Shown: one piece after another, positions 29,087-37,766 of the stretch | Layout: each line of letters opens with the position of its first letter | How positions within the stretch are numbered: the first letter of the stretch is position 1 | Assembly: GCF_000720185.1 (NCBI RefSeq) | Contig: NZ_JOIY01000004.1 | Span: 124,001 to 188,000, forward strand | DNA length: 64,000 nucleotides | Reading direction: 5' to 3' | Source of the DNA: Streptomyces sp. NRRL S-340 | GTDB lineage: Bacteria; Actinomycetota; Actinomycetes; Streptomycetales; Streptomycetaceae | Program-made: the position numbers and the translations under genes | Notes under the pieces: generated by a model | What the model saw: only the letters and a program-made list of their open reading frames with translations | What the model was told of the DNA's origin: nothing | The model's database searches: none

Positions 29087-29482
29087 ATGCTTTCCCGCCT
29101 GTTTGCCCCCAAGGTCAAGGTCAGCGCGCACTGCGACCTGCCCTGCGGTGTGTACGACCCGGCCCAGGCCCGCATCGAGGCGGAGTCGGTGAAGGCCGTC
29201 CAGGAGAAGATGGCCGGCAACGACGACCCGCACTTCCAGGCTCGCGCCACGGTCATCAAGGAGCAGCGCGCCGAGCTGGCCAAGCACCACGTCTCCGTGC
29301 TGTGGAGCGACTACTTCAAGCCCCCGCACTTCGAGAAGTACCCCGAGCTGCACCAGCTGGTCAACGACACCCTGAAGGCCCTCTCGGCCGCCAAGGCCTC
29401 CACCGACCCGGCCACGGGTCAGAAGGCCCTGGACTACATCGCCCAGATCGACAAGATCTTCTGGGAGACCAAGAAGGCCTGA
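29087..29482 (+). CDS. sodN: Nickel superoxide dismutase
   Basis: 131 aa, full family length. Residues 1-14 (MLSRLFAPKVKVSA) are the propeptide; the mature protein begins with the nickel hook HCDLPCGVY, where His1, Cys2 and Cys6 coordinate nickel. The remaining four-helix bundle is conserved (SVLWSDYFKPPHFEKYPELH). Cytoplasmic enzyme that dismutates superoxide. AAGGAA precedes the ATG. Made active by SodX encoded just upstream in the opposite direction. In S. coelicolor it is induced by nickel, and iron SOD is reciprocally repressed through Nur. Confidence 0.97.
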   Translation: MLSRLFAPKVKVSAHCDLPCGVYDPAQARIEAESVKAVQEKMAGNDDPHFQARATVIKEQRAELAKHHVSVLWSDYFKPPHFEKYPELHQLVNDTLKALSAAKASTDPATGQKALDYIAQIDKIFWETKKA

Positions 29483-29575
29483 ACCACAGGCTCGGTCCGG
29501 TGACCGGCGGTCGGTGCACCACCGCGGGCCGCTCCGGACGGTGAAGGGCCCGGCCGTGCGGCCGGGCCCTTCACC
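29483..29575 (+). ncRNA. sodN 3'UTR, candidate s-SodF small RNA with terminator
   Basis: In S. coelicolor the sodN 3'UTR is processed to a stable ~90-nt RNA (s-SodF) that pairs with sodF mRNA. Here the 93 nt after the stop codon end in a perfect 16-bp terminator (29540-29555 with 29560-29575). Length, location and terminator fit, but I cannot check pairing because sodF is not in the window. Confidence 0.5.
29540..29575 (+). terminator. sodN terminator
   Basis: GGTGAAGGGCCCGGCC with its complement around a GTGC loop, 16 bp perfect, 57 nt after the sodN stop. Confidence 0.92.
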
Positions 29576-29617
29576 ATGAGCGGGTCCTCCCGGCGCCCGG
29601 CGTGCGATGCTGGCCGG

Positions 29618-30031
29618 GTGATGTCGCGAGAGGATCTGGTCCGGTTGCGGCGGGCCCGGGACCGGATGGACCGGGAGTACGCCGAGCCCCTGGACGTGGC
29701 GGCGCTCGCGCACACCGCGCTGATGTCGCCGGGGCACTTCCAGCGCAGTTTCCGTGAGGCGTACGGGGAGACCCCCTACACCTACCTCATGACCCGCCGC
29801 ATCGAGCGGGCCAAGTCCCTGCTCAGGCGGGGTGACATGAGCGTGACGGAGGTGTGCCTGGCGGTCGGGTGCACCTCGCTGGGCTCGTTCAGTTCACGCT
29901 TCACCGAACTCGTCGGCGAGACCCCGAGCGCCTACCGCGCCCGCTCGCACGAGGAGAGCGCGGTGATCCCGGCCTGCGTGACCCGCGCCTTCACCCGCCC
30001 GAGGCGCACGGGGCCCCCGCCCGGGCCCTAG
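29618..30031 (+). CDS. AraC/XylS-type HTH regulator (DNA-binding domain only)
   Basis: 137 aa consisting of little more than the AraC DNA-binding domain: two helix-turn-helix units (VAALAHTALMSPGHFQRSFREAYGETPYTYL; VTEVCLAVGCTSLGSFSSRFTELVGETPSAYR), plus a basic Pro-rich tail. There is no ligand-binding N-terminal domain. The GTG at 29618, six nt after GATGCT, is preferred; an ATG at 29576 lies inside the sodN terminator and is rejected. The VOC-family gene that follows on the same strand is a probable target, since this pairing recurs in actinobacteria. Confidence 0.82.
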   Translation: MMSREDLVRLRRARDRMDREYAEPLDVAALAHTALMSPGHFQRSFREAYGETPYTYLMTRRIERAKSLLRRGDMSVTEVCLAVGCTSLGSFSSRFTELVGETPSAYRARSHEESAVIPACVTRAFTRPRRTGPPPGP

Positions 30032-30137
30032 GGTCTGCCCGGCGCGTCAGGCCGCAGGCCTCAGTGGCCTCAGCACTGCGGCCCGCGGGCATCGCGAGCC
30101 GGTGAACCTTTCCGGTCACGGCATTAGCGTGGTGCGT

Positions 30138-30554
30138 ATGGATCTCAAACTCCGGCAGTGCTTCATCGCCGTGGACGACCACGACAAGGCGCTGACCTTC
30201 TACTGCGACGTGCTGGGACTGGAAGTCCGCAACGATGTCGGGTTCGAGGGGATGCGGTGGGTGACCGTGGGCTCGCCGGCGCAGCCCGATGTGGAGATCG
30301 TCCTGGAGCCGCCCGCGGCCCATCCGGACATCTCCCCCGCCGACAAGGAGATCATGGCCCGGCTGCTGGCCAAGGGCGTGCTGCGGGGCGTCAACTTCAC
30401 CACGAGCGACTGCGACGCCCTCTTCGCGCGGGTCCGGGAGTACGGCGCCGACGTCGTCCAGGAGCCCATGGACCAGCCCTACGGCGTACGGGACTGCGCG
30501 TTCCGGGACCCGGCCGGGAACATGCTGCGGTTCATGCAGCGCGCGCGGGAATGA
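30138..30554 (+). CDS. VOC-family (glyoxalase/dioxygenase-fold) protein
   Basis: 138 aa, one VOC module pair (FIAVDDHDKALTFYCDVLGLEV; VREYGADVVQEPMDQPYGVRDCAFRDPAGNMLRF). Potential metal ligands are not complete in the first half, so catalysis is uncertain; many such proteins bind drugs or small toxins. Start at 30138: TAGCGT lies seven nt upstream, leaderless. Follows the AraC-type regulator by 107 bp. Confidence 0.85.
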   Translation: MDLKLRQCFIAVDDHDKALTFYCDVLGLEVRNDVGFEGMRWVTVGSPAQPDVEIVLEPPAAHPDISPADKEIMARLLAKGVLRGVNFTTSDCDALFARVREYGADVVQEPMDQPYGVRDCAFRDPAGNMLRFMQRARE

Positions 30555-30624
30555 ACGTGCCGCCGGGTCCCGCGGACCGGGCTCTCCCGCCCGCGCGCCC
30601 GCGCCCCCGCCCTACGATCACGCC

Positions 30625-31362
30625 ATGAGCATCCGCTGGACGTACGCCTTCCTCGACCGGCCCGCCGGGCGCTTCGGCCGTGCCCTGGAGTTCTGGTCGG
30701 CCGTCACGGACACCCGGCCGTCCGAACGACGGGGCGGACACGACGAGTTCGCCACCCTGGTCCCGGCGGCCGCCGGCGTCGACGCCTGCGGCAAGGTGCA
30801 GGCCGTCACGGAAGGCCGGGGCGGCGCGCACCTCGACCTCGCCGTCGACGACGTGACGGGCCTGGTCGCTGCGGCCGTACGGCTCGGGGCCACGCCCGTC
30901 GCCGAACACGCGGGTTGGGCCGTCCTGCGCTCACCGGCAGGGCAGTCGTTCTGCGCGGTGCCCTGGCACGGGGAGTCGGTGCGCCCGCCCGTCGTCCGCG
31001 GCACCCGCCTGGACCAGGTGTGCCTGGACGTGCCGCCGTCCGCCTTCGCCGGCGAAGTCGCCTTCTGGAGCGGCCTCCTGGAGGGCTGGGGGTCGCGGCC
31101 CGGCTCCCGGTCCGAGTTCCACGTGCTCGAACCGCCGTCCGGAGTGCCGGTCCGGATACTGCTGCAACGGCTGGACGAGGAACGGCCCCCCACCGCCCAT
31201 GTGGACCTGGCCTGCGCGGACATCGGTGCCGCCCGCGCCTGGCACGAGCGCCTGGGCGCGACCCACGTGGCCGATCACCCGCACTGGACGGTGTTGCGGG
31301 ACCCGGCCGGCGGGGTGTACTGCCTGACCGGCCGGGACCCCGACACGGGCGGCCTGCCGTAG
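30625..31362 (+). CDS. Two-domain VOC-family protein
   Basis: 245 aa made of two glyoxalase-like halves (1-115: TYAFLDRPAGRFGRALEFWSAVTD...GWAVLRSPAGQSFCAVPW; 125-245: DQVCLDVPPSAFAGEVAFWSGLLEGWG...HWTVLRDPAGGVYCLTGRD). The halves resemble each other, pointing to an internal duplication. Function unknown. TACGAT lies six nt before the ATG, so it is probably leaderless and independent of the VOC gene 70 bp upstream. Ends before two terminator hairpins. Confidence 0.85.
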   Translation: MSIRWTYAFLDRPAGRFGRALEFWSAVTDTRPSERRGGHDEFATLVPAAAGVDACGKVQAVTEGRGGAHLDLAVDDVTGLVAAAVRLGATPVAEHAGWAVLRSPAGQSFCAVPWHGESVRPPVVRGTRLDQVCLDVPPSAFAGEVAFWSGLLEGWGSRPGSRSEFHVLEPPSGVPVRILLQRLDEERPPTAHVDLACADIGAARAWHERLGATHVADHPHWTVLRDPAGGVYCLTGRDPDTGGLP

Positions 31363-31453
31363 AGGACCCCGGAACGGCGTGCGTCCTCCCGCCGAGACAG
31401 CGCACAGGGGGCCGGCGCAGAGCGTGCGTGGGCCCGGTGCCGGTGCGGTGAGG

Positions 31454-31543
31454 GGCGGGTCCCGCACACCGTGGGGCAGTGCGGGACCCGCCGAGCCGGA
31501 GCCCCGGGTCCGCGCGGGGTCAGGAACCGTGCGGACCCGGGGC
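31454..31543. terminator. Two tandem terminator hairpins between convergent genes
   Basis: Stem 1: GGCGGGTCCCGCA (31454-31466) with 31480-31492. Stem 2: GCCCCGGGTCCGC (31501-31513) with 31531-31543. Both 13 bp, perfect, without U tracts, between the VOC gene and the prenyl synthase gene. Confidence 0.85.
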
Positions 31544-31564
31544 CGCCGGAGTCTCGTGCGCACC

Positions 31565-32776
31565 TCAACTGCTGCGCCGGGTCACGAACTCGGCCAGCGC
31601 CAGCAGCCCCCCGGCGGCCGCGGGGTCCGGGACGGCGCGGGAGAGCTCGTGGACGGCCTGGGCCATCCGGTCGGCCGCCTGGGACTGCGCCCAGTCCCGG
31701 CCACCGGCCCGCTCCACGGCCAGCGCGGCGCGCTCCTCCTCTCCTTCCTGACGGGGCCGGGCGTACAGCTCGGCGAGTTCCTCGGCCGCCGGGGTGCCGG
31801 AGGTGAGTGCGGCGACCACGGGCAGGGACTTCTTGCGGGCGGCGAGGTCGGCTCCGGCCGGCTTGCCGGTGCGGCGCGGGTCGCCCCATATGCCGATCAC
31901 GTCGTCGATGAGCTGGAACGCCAGCCCCGCCTGCCGGCCGAACGCGTCCAGCGCCTCCACCTCCTCCTCGCCGGCCCCCGCGTACAGCGCCCCGGCGGCG
32001 CAGGCACAGCCGATCAGCGCGCCTGTCTTGGCCTCGGCCATGGCGAGCACCTCGGCGAGGCTGACCTGGTCGGGCGGGCGCCGCTCCAGGGCCGTGTCCG
32101 CGTGCTGGCCCGCGCACAGCTCGACGACGCAGGACGCGAGCCGGGAGGCGACCGCACGCGACGCCGGATGCGGGTCCTCGGCGAGCATCCGCAGGGCCAG
32201 CGCCTGCAGGGCGTCCCCGGCGAGGATGGCGTCGGCGTCGCCGAACACCGTCCACGCCGTGGGCCGGTGCCGGCGGGTGGCGTCCCGGTCCATCACGTCG
32301 TCGTGCAGCAGCGTGAAGTTGTGGACCAGTTCCACCGCCGCCGCGGCCCGGGCGGCCCCGGCTCTCGCCCCCGGTCCGCCGAGCGCGGCGGCCGCGGTGA
32401 GCACCAGGGCCGGACGGATCGCCTTGCCCGCGTTTCCCGCGGTCGGTGTGCCGTCCGCGTCCTCCCAGCCGAAGTGGTAGCTCGCGACCCGGCGCATCGA
32501 GGCGGGCAGCGAGGCGACCGCGGAGCGCAGTTCGGGGTCGAACGACACCCGTGCCCGTTCCAGGATCTCCGCCGCGTCCTGCCCGTCCGACGCACACTCC
32601 TGCCCCCGGCAGCCGCCCCCCGGGCCACCGGCGGCGGTCTCGGAGCCGTCGAGGCGGCCGGGACCGGCGGGCCGGGGCAGCGGCTCCACGGGCGCCGTCC
32701 CCTCCTGCCGCGCCGCCTGCGCGGCGCCCCGCGCGCCGGGCGGACGGGGTGTGGTCCCCGTCATGAACTCGGCCAT
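31565..32776 (-). CDS. Polyprenyl diphosphate synthase, probable encapsulin cargo
   Basis: 403 aa. Residues 1 to about 75 are Pro/Gly/Ala-rich and disordered (PLPRPAGPGRLDGSE). The rest is an all-alpha trans-isoprenyl diphosphate synthase: GKAIRPALVL, first aspartate motif LLHDDVMDRDATRR, second motif FQLIDDVIGIWGD and the KKSLPVV lysine region. It joins IPP to an allylic diphosphate. Chain length is not certain; the Phe five residues before the first motif suggests a short product such as FPP or GGPP. Polyprenyl synthases next to Family 2B encapsulins are known cargo types, and the long N-terminal tail is the expected loading region. Start at 32776 after GAGGGG. Confidence 0.92.
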   Translation of the reverse strand: MAEFMTGTTPRPPGARGAAQAARQEGTAPVEPLPRPAGPGRLDGSETAAGGPGGGCRGQECASDGQDAAEILERARVSFDPELRSAVASLPASMRRVASYHFGWEDADGTPTAGNAGKAIRPALVLTAAAALGGPGARAGAARAAAAVELVHNFTLLHDDVMDRDATRRHRPTAWTVFGDADAILAGDALQALALRMLAEDPHPASRAVASRLASCVVELCAGQHADTALERRPPDQVSLAEVLAMAEAKTGALIGCACAAGALYAGAGEEEVEALDAFGRQAGLAFQLIDDVIGIWGDPRRTGKPAGADLAARKKSLPVVAALTSGTPAAEELAELYARPRQEGEEERAALAVERAGGRDWAQSQAADRMAQAVHELSRAVPDPAAAGGLLALAEFVTRRSS

Positions 32777-32894
32777 CCGCTCCCCCTCGGAGACTGCGAG
32801 AACCGTGGCGTCCGCCCGCAGGGCACCGGGCGCGCGCCGCCGGGGTGTACTACCCGGCCCGTGGGGCGGGGACACCGGTGACCGGCGAAGGGCC

Positions 32895-34301
32895 TCAGCG
32901 CCAACGCCCGACCTCGATGTTCTCCAGCACACCCAGGGCGTCCGGCACCAGGACCGCCGCCGAGTAGTAGGCCGTCACCAGGTACTTGATGATGGCCTGT
33001 TCGTTGATGCCCATGAACCGCACGGACAGGCTCGGCTCGATCTCGTCCGGGATGCCCTTGGCGCGCAGCCCGATGACGCCCTGGTCCTCCTCTCCGGTGC
33101 GCAGCGCGATGATCGAGCTGGTCCGCGCCTCGGTGACCGGGATCTTGTTGCACGGGAAGATCGGCACCCCGCGCCAGGTGGGGATCCGGTTGCCGCCCAT
33201 GTCGATCGTCTCGGGTACCAGCCCCCGCTTGTTCAGCTCGCGGCCGAACGCGGCGATGGCACGGGGGTGGGCGAGGAACAGTTTGGTACTGCGGCGCCGG
33301 CTGAGCAGTTCGTCCATGTCGTCGGGGCTCGGCACCCCGTCGTGCGGCTGGATCCGCTGGTCGTACTCGCAGTTGTGGAGCAGTCCGAAGTCACGGTTGT
33401 TGATGAGCTCGTGCTCCTGGCGCTCTTTCAGCGCCTCTACGGTGAGCCTGAGTTGCTGCTCCGTCTGGTTCATCGGCTGGTTGTAGAGGTCGGCCACCCG
33501 CGAGTGGATCCGCAGGACGGTCTGGGCGATGCTCAGCTCGTACTCGCGGGGCCGGGCCTCGTAGTCGACGAAGGTGTGCGGAATGTCCGGCTCACCGCTG
33601 TGCCCCGCGGCGAGCTCGACCGCCTTCTCGCCGTACTTGTTGGTGCGCTGCCCGGGGATCGAGCGCAGTCGCCCCAGGTGGTCGGTGAGCGACTCGGCGC
33701 GCTCGGCGACCTGCTCGAAGTCGTGCCGGGACAGGACCAGCACGGTGCACGCGGTGGCGGCGCGGACCGTGTGGTCCCACATGGCGTCCGGGTCGAGCAG
33801 CGCCTGTTCGCCGAAGTGGGCGCCGTCGGCGAGGACGCCGAGTACCTGGTCGTCGCCGTAGGGGCCGGTGCCGACCTTCTCTGCCCTGCCGTGCGCGAGG
33901 AGGTAGACCTCCTCGGCCCGGTTGCCGAAGGAGGCGATCACCTGTCCGGCGGCGATCTCGCGCTGCCTGCAGCGCTGGGCCAGTTCGGAGAGCACGTCGT
34001 CGTCCTCGTACCCGCGCAGCACCGGCAGCTCGCCGAGTTCGGCGGGGATCACCTCGACACGGTCGCCGGTCTTCACGAAGGTGATCCGGCCGTCGCCGAC
34101 CGCGTAGGTGAGCCGCCGGTTGACCCGGTACGTGCCGCCCTGCACGTCGACCCACGGCAGCATGCGCAGCAGCCAGCGTGAGCTGATCTCCTGCATCTGG
34201 GGTACGGACTTGGTGGTGGTGGCCAGGTTCCGCGCGGCCGCGGTGCCGAGGCTCTGCTGCGGCCGGTCCTGCTCCGTGCGGACCTCATCGCCTACCGACA
34301 T
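32895..34301 (-). CDS. Family 2B encapsulin shell protein with cNMP-binding domain
   Basis: 468 aa. An N-terminal arm ([20 protein letters not shown]) and first HK97-like shell part ([35 protein letters not shown]) are interrupted by a cyclic-nucleotide-binding domain at about residues 99-198 ([14 protein letters not shown] is its phosphate-binding cassette). The rest of the shell follows ([55 protein letters not shown]). It was once annotated as a cyclic-nucleotide-binding or Crp-like protein, but there is no HTH. The prenyl synthase, 118 bp downstream on the same strand, is the likely cargo. GGGAGG precedes the ATG at 34301. The cassette carries GEQALLDPD instead of the classical GELALLxxxPRxA, so cyclic-nucleotide binding is uncertain. 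Confidence 0.9.
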   Translation of the reverse strand: MSVGDEVRTEQDRPQQSLGTAAARNLATTTKSVPQMQEISSRWLLRMLPWVDVQGGTYRVNRRLTYAVGDGRITFVKTGDRVEVIPAELGELPVLRGYEDDDVLSELAQRCRQREIAAGQVIASFGNRAEEVYLLAHGRAEKVGTGPYGDDQVLGVLADGAHFGEQALLDPDAMWDHTVRAATACTVLVLSRHDFEQVAERAESLTDHLGRLRSIPGQRTNKYGEKAVELAAGHSGEPDIPHTFVDYEARPREYELSIAQTVLRIHSRVADLYNQPMNQTEQQLRLTVEALKERQEHELINNRDFGLLHNCEYDQRIQPHDGVPSPDDMDELLSRRRSTKLFLAHPRAIAAFGRELNKRGLVPETIDMGGNRIPTWRGVPIFPCNKIPVTEARTSSIIALRTGEEDQGVIGLRAKGIPDEIEPSLSVRFMGINEQAIIKYLVTAYYSAAVLVPDALGVLENIEVGRWR

Positions 34302-34568
34302 AGAGAATTGCCCTCCCACTCATGCCCGGCACGATCGGCGCCGCGCATCGATTTGCGAGCCCCAGCCTTCCATCACGTAACGTGTCCGTGCTATTACACG
34401 AAAGAGCGGGAATGGATCACCATCGGTCCGGGCAGGCGTAGCGATCCTGTTCGACCCGTGCCCGATCGCGGCGGGGCCGGCCCCCGGCGGCCACCGCCCC
34501 GCCGTCGTCCGCAGCGGGTGCCGCGGCGGCCGCGGCACGAGCGCGGCGGTGCCGGGGACAATGGACGG

Positions 34569-35486
34569 ATGACCAGCCCCGCCGCCCCCGTCCCCGACCC
34601 TGCCGCGCCGGCGCCGAGGCTCCCCTCTCCCGTGCAGGAGCTGAGCGACGACCGGTTCGGCCGGCGCGGACTGCGCCTGCTGCTCAAGCGGGACGACCTG
34701 ATCCATCCGGAGCTGACCGGCAACAAGTGGCGCAAGCTCGCCCCGAACCTGCGGGCCGCCGCCGGACGGACCGTCGTCACCTTCGGCGGCGCCTACTCCA
34801 ACCACCTGCGGGCCACCGCGGCGGCGGGCCGCCTCCTCGGGTTGCCCACGGTGGGGGTGGTCCGCGGCCAGGAGCTGGCCGGCCGTCCCCTCAACCCCTC
34901 CCTGGCCCGGTGTGCGGCCGACGGGATGCGTCTGCACTTCGTCGACCGGCAGACGTACCGGCGCAAGGCCGAACCGGCGACCCTGGCGGCCGTCCTGCGC
35001 GCGGTGGGGGCCGCGGACGCCTTCGTCGTGCCCGAGGGCGGCAGCAACTCCCTCGCCGTGCACGGCTGCACGGCGCTCGGCGCGGAACTGGGCGACCGGG
35101 CCGACGTCGTCGCCGTCGCCTGCGGGACCGGCGGCACGCTCGCGGGCCTGGCCGCCGGGCTGCCGGAGGGCGGGCGAGCCCTCGGCATACCGGTGCTCAA
35201 GGGCGGCTTCCTGGAGGCCGCGGTGCTGGCCCTGCAGGAAGAGGCCTTCGGCGCCCGGCGCGGCACGTGGTCCCTCGACGACCGCTTCCACTTCGGCGGC
35301 TACGCCCGCACCACCCCCCGGCTCGACGCCTTCGCCGAGGACTTCGGCGCGCGCCACGGCCTGCCGGTCGAGCGCCTGTACGTCGCCAAGATGCTGTACG
35401 GGCTGCTCACGCTGGCCGAGGAGGGCGCCTTCGCGCGCGGGACGACGATCGCCGCCGTCGTGACGGGCCGGCCGTTCCCGTCGTAG
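34569..35486 (+). CDS. PLP-dependent D-cysteine desulfhydrase/ACC deaminase-like enzyme
   Basis: 305 aa, fold-type II PLP enzyme. The cofactor lysine lies in TGNKWRKL and the neighbouring block TFGGAYSNHLRATAAAG, and the phosphate-binding block is VACGTGGTLAGL. This pattern is shared by D-cysteine desulfhydrase and 1-aminocyclopropane-1-carboxylate deaminase, which cannot be told apart here. A Pro/Ala-rich N-terminus of 20 residues is extra. Start at 34569 with GACAAT six nt upstream, so probably leaderless. Divergent from the encapsulin gene with 267 bp between, no other feature seen there. Confidence 0.85.
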   Translation: MTSPAAPVPDPAAPAPRLPSPVQELSDDRFGRRGLRLLLKRDDLIHPELTGNKWRKLAPNLRAAAGRTVVTFGGAYSNHLRATAAAGRLLGLPTVGVVRGQELAGRPLNPSLARCAADGMRLHFVDRQTYRRKAEPATLAAVLRAVGAADAFVVPEGGSNSLAVHGCTALGAELGDRADVVAVACGTGGTLAGLAAGLPEGGRALGIPVLKGGFLEAAVLALQEEAFGARRGTWSLDDRFHFGGYARTTPRLDAFAEDFGARHGLPVERLYVAKMLYGLLTLAEEGAFARGTTIAAVVTGRPFPS

Positions 35487-35575
35487 CCGGGTCTCCCGAG
35501 CCGCGGCTCGACGAGCCGGGTCCCCCGGGCCCCGGCCGCCGGCCGGGCGGCGGCGCGGGGGCCGTGCGCGTGCGG

Positions 35576-37168
35576 CTACGCGGCTTCCCGGTAGGCGGCC
35601 GCCTCCTCCAGGTCCAGCCTGCGCAGCAGCGTGCGCAGCATCTCGTCGTCGATGTAGCGGCCGTCCCGCAGGCGCACGAAGACCGCGCGCTCGGCGCCGA
35701 TCATGTCCCGGGAGAGCCTGCGGTAGGTGTCGTCGACCGACTCGCCGGTGACCGGGTTGGTCTGGCCGAGGCGTTCCCACACGGCGTTGCGGCGGCGTTC
35801 CAGGACCGAGCGCAGCCGGTCGGCCAGCGGGGGCGGCAGGGCGTTGCGCTCGTCGGTGAGCAGTTCCTCCAGGCGCTGTTCGGCGACCCGGGAGGCCTGC
35901 GCCTGGGCGTTCGCCTCCGCGAGCGTGGCGGCCTGCGCGTCGTGGCCGGGGAACTTCAGCAGGCGGATCAGCGGCGGCAGGGTCAGGCCCTGCACGACCA
36001 GCGTCCCGATGACCGTGGTGAAGGTCAGGAAGAGGATCAGGTTCCGCTGCGGGAAGGGCCCCCCGCCGTGCACCGTGAGCGGGATCGAGAAGGCGATGGC
36101 CAGGGACACCACGCCCCGCATCCCCGCCCACGCGGTGACCATGGCACCTCTCCAGGTGGGGTTCTCCTCGCGCTCCCGCACCCGCCGCAGCAGCCGCGGC
36201 ATGAACGTCGCCGGGTACACCCACACGAACCGGGTGGCCACGACCACCAGGAAGACGGCGATCGCGTACCAGGCCGCCGCCGCTCCGGCGTACTCCTCCA
36301 GTCCCCGCAGGACGACCGGCAGTTGGAGGCCGATGAGGGCGAACACCGCCGACTCCAGGACGAACGCGACCATCTTCCACACGGCCTCCTCCTGGAGGCG
36401 GGTGGCGAAATCGACCTCCCACGCGCGGTGACCGAGGTAGAGGGCGACGGTGACGACCGCGAGGACCCCGGAGGCGTGCACCTGCTCGGCGACGCCGTAG
36501 GCGACGAACGGGATCAGCAGGGAGAGCGTGTTCTGCAGCAGCGCCTCCTTCAGGTGGGTGCGCAGCCAGTGCAGCGGCGCCATCAGCACGAGTCCGACGC
36601 CGACACCGCCGACCGCGGCGACGAGGAACTCCTCCACTCCCCCGGACCAGGTCGCGCCCTCCCCGACGGCCGCGGCGAGGGCCACCTTGTAGGCGGTGAT
36701 CGCCGTGGCGTCGTTGAGCAGGGACTCACCCTGAAGGATCGTGGTGATGCGCGAGGGGAGCCCGACGCGGCGGGCCACCGCCGTGGCCGCGACCGCGTCC
36801 GGCGGGGCGACCACGGCGCCCAGCACCAGGGCCGCCGTCAGCGGCAGCCCCGGAACGATCAGGTACGCGGCCCAGCCCACCACGAAGGTCGCGAACAGCG
36901 CGTACCCGACCGAGAGCAGTGCCACGGGCCGCAGTTGCGCGCGCAGGTCCAGGTAGGAGCTGTCCGCGGCGGACGTGTACAGCAGCGGGGGCAGCAGCAG
37001 CGGCAGGACCACCTCGGGGTCGAGGGTGTAGTCCGGCACCCCGGGAACGTAGGAGACGGCCAGCCCCGCGGCGACCAGCAGCAGCGGTGCCGGTACCGGG
37101 GTGCGCCGGGCGGCCCCGGCCACCACGGCGCTGCCCGCCACCAGCAACAGCAGCGGCATCACGTCCAT
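35576..37168 (-). CDS. Na+/H+ antiporter (CPA1 family)
   Basis: 530 aa, about twelve membrane helices in residues 1-410, then a 115-residue hydrophilic C-terminus. Family motifs: VVAPPDAVAATAV (ion-binding ND/D-type helix), LQGESLLNDATAI, and the positively charged MRGVVSLAIA helix. Exports Na+ (or K+) in exchange for protons, serving pH and salt homeostasis. The tail has a coiled coil and a globular part. Divergent from the UBP zinc-finger gene by 79 bp. Start at 37168 is uncertain by four codons (second ATG at codon 4). Confidence 0.92.
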   Translation of the reverse strand: MDVMPLLLLVAGSAVVAGAARRTPVPAPLLLVAAGLAVSYVPGVPDYTLDPEVVLPLLLPPLLYTSAADSSYLDLRAQLRPVALLSVGYALFATFVVGWAAYLIVPGLPLTAALVLGAVVAPPDAVAATAVARRVGLPSRITTILQGESLLNDATAITAYKVALAAAVGEGATWSGGVEEFLVAAVGGVGVGLVLMAPLHWLRTHLKEALLQNTLSLLIPFVAYGVAEQVHASGVLAVVTVALYLGHRAWEVDFATRLQEEAVWKMVAFVLESAVFALIGLQLPVVLRGLEEYAGAAAAWYAIAVFLVVVATRFVWVYPATFMPRLLRRVREREENPTWRGAMVTAWAGMRGVVSLAIAFSIPLTVHGGGPFPQRNLILFLTFTTVIGTLVVQGLTLPPLIRLLKFPGHDAQAATLAEANAQAQASRVAEQRLEELLTDERNALPPPLADRLRSVLERRRNAVWERLGQTNPVTGESVDDTYRRLSRDMIGAERAVFVRLRDGRYIDDEMLRTLLRRLDLEEAAAYREAA

Positions 37169-37247
37169 CGTCCTCGCCCACCCATCGTCTCGTCCCGCCC
37201 GGATCGCCCCGCGCGGTCATCCGCGCGAACGTCGTAATCTGGCAATC

Positions 37248-37508
37248 ATGAAACAGTGCACGCACACCGACGCGCTGCCGCATCCGGAGCCCGGTCCCCG
37301 CAGCGAGACGTGCCCGGAGTGCCTGCGGGACGGTACACACCCCGTGCAGCTGCGGCTGTGCCTGACCTGTGGCCACGTGGGATGCTGCGACTCGTCGCCC
37401 GGGCAGCACGCCACGAAGCACCACAAGGACACCGGTCACCCGGTGATGCGGACCTTCGAACCCGGGGAAGACTGGCGTTGGTGCTTCGTGGACCACGTCC
37501 TGGTGTGA
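37248..37508 (+). CDS. UBP-type zinc-finger protein
   Basis: 86 aa. The whole protein is a UBP (ubiquitin-specific-protease type) zinc finger: CTHTDALP, CPECLRDG, LRLCLTCGHVGCCDSSPGQHATKHHKDTGHPVM, and a final W/C/DH block. Cys and His ligands are all present. Eukaryotic relatives bind the C-terminus of ubiquitin; in bacteria the role is unknown, and no ubiquitin or Pup gene is nearby. The start is leaderless: TAATCT lies seven nt before the ATG. Divergent from a Na+/H+ antiporter; I believe this association recurs and sometimes occurs as a fusion. Confidence 0.88.
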   Translation: MKQCTHTDALPHPEPGPRSETCPECLRDGTHPVQLRLCLTCGHVGCCDSSPGQHATKHHKDTGHPVMRTFEPGEDWRWCFVDHVLV

Positions 37509-37523
37509 CCGGACTTTCGGACG

Positions 37524-37548
37524 GTTCGACCGTCTGACGTGTGGGTAC
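37524..37548 (+). promoter_or_regulatory. SigB-type promoter upstream of anti-sigma/sigH
   Basis: GTTCGA (37524-37529), 13 nt, GGGTAC (37543-37548). This matches the GTTTAA-N12-15-GGGTAT/C pattern of SigB/SigH-family promoters and fits positive autoregulation of the sigH locus, which is known in S. coelicolor. Confidence 0.7.
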
Positions 37549-37766
37549 GTCAACCCGGCGCGCGTCGCTCCCATTTGGATCCGCCCAACCCCTAGCCACG
37601 GAGCGTATCCGTAGGTTTACTATGAGTGACAGAAAGGGGTCGGGGTCCCGGGGACAGGAATGTCGGGCGCGCGGTAGCGTCACCGCTGGACCATGAATCG
37701 TGTGCCCCGGGGGGCGACCCTCGGCCCGAGAGAGCTTGTAGAGCTTGTACCACCTTGGAGGTGAGG

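Noticed and set aside
29576..29617. ATG start for the AraC-type regulator at 29576
   Set aside because: It overlaps the right arm of the sodN terminator and the first 14 residues have no conservation pattern; the GTG at 29618 is better placed after a -10.
31275..32597. Second frame inside the prenyl synthase gene (440 codons)
   Set aside because: Arg/Gly-rich shadow frame, no start signal.
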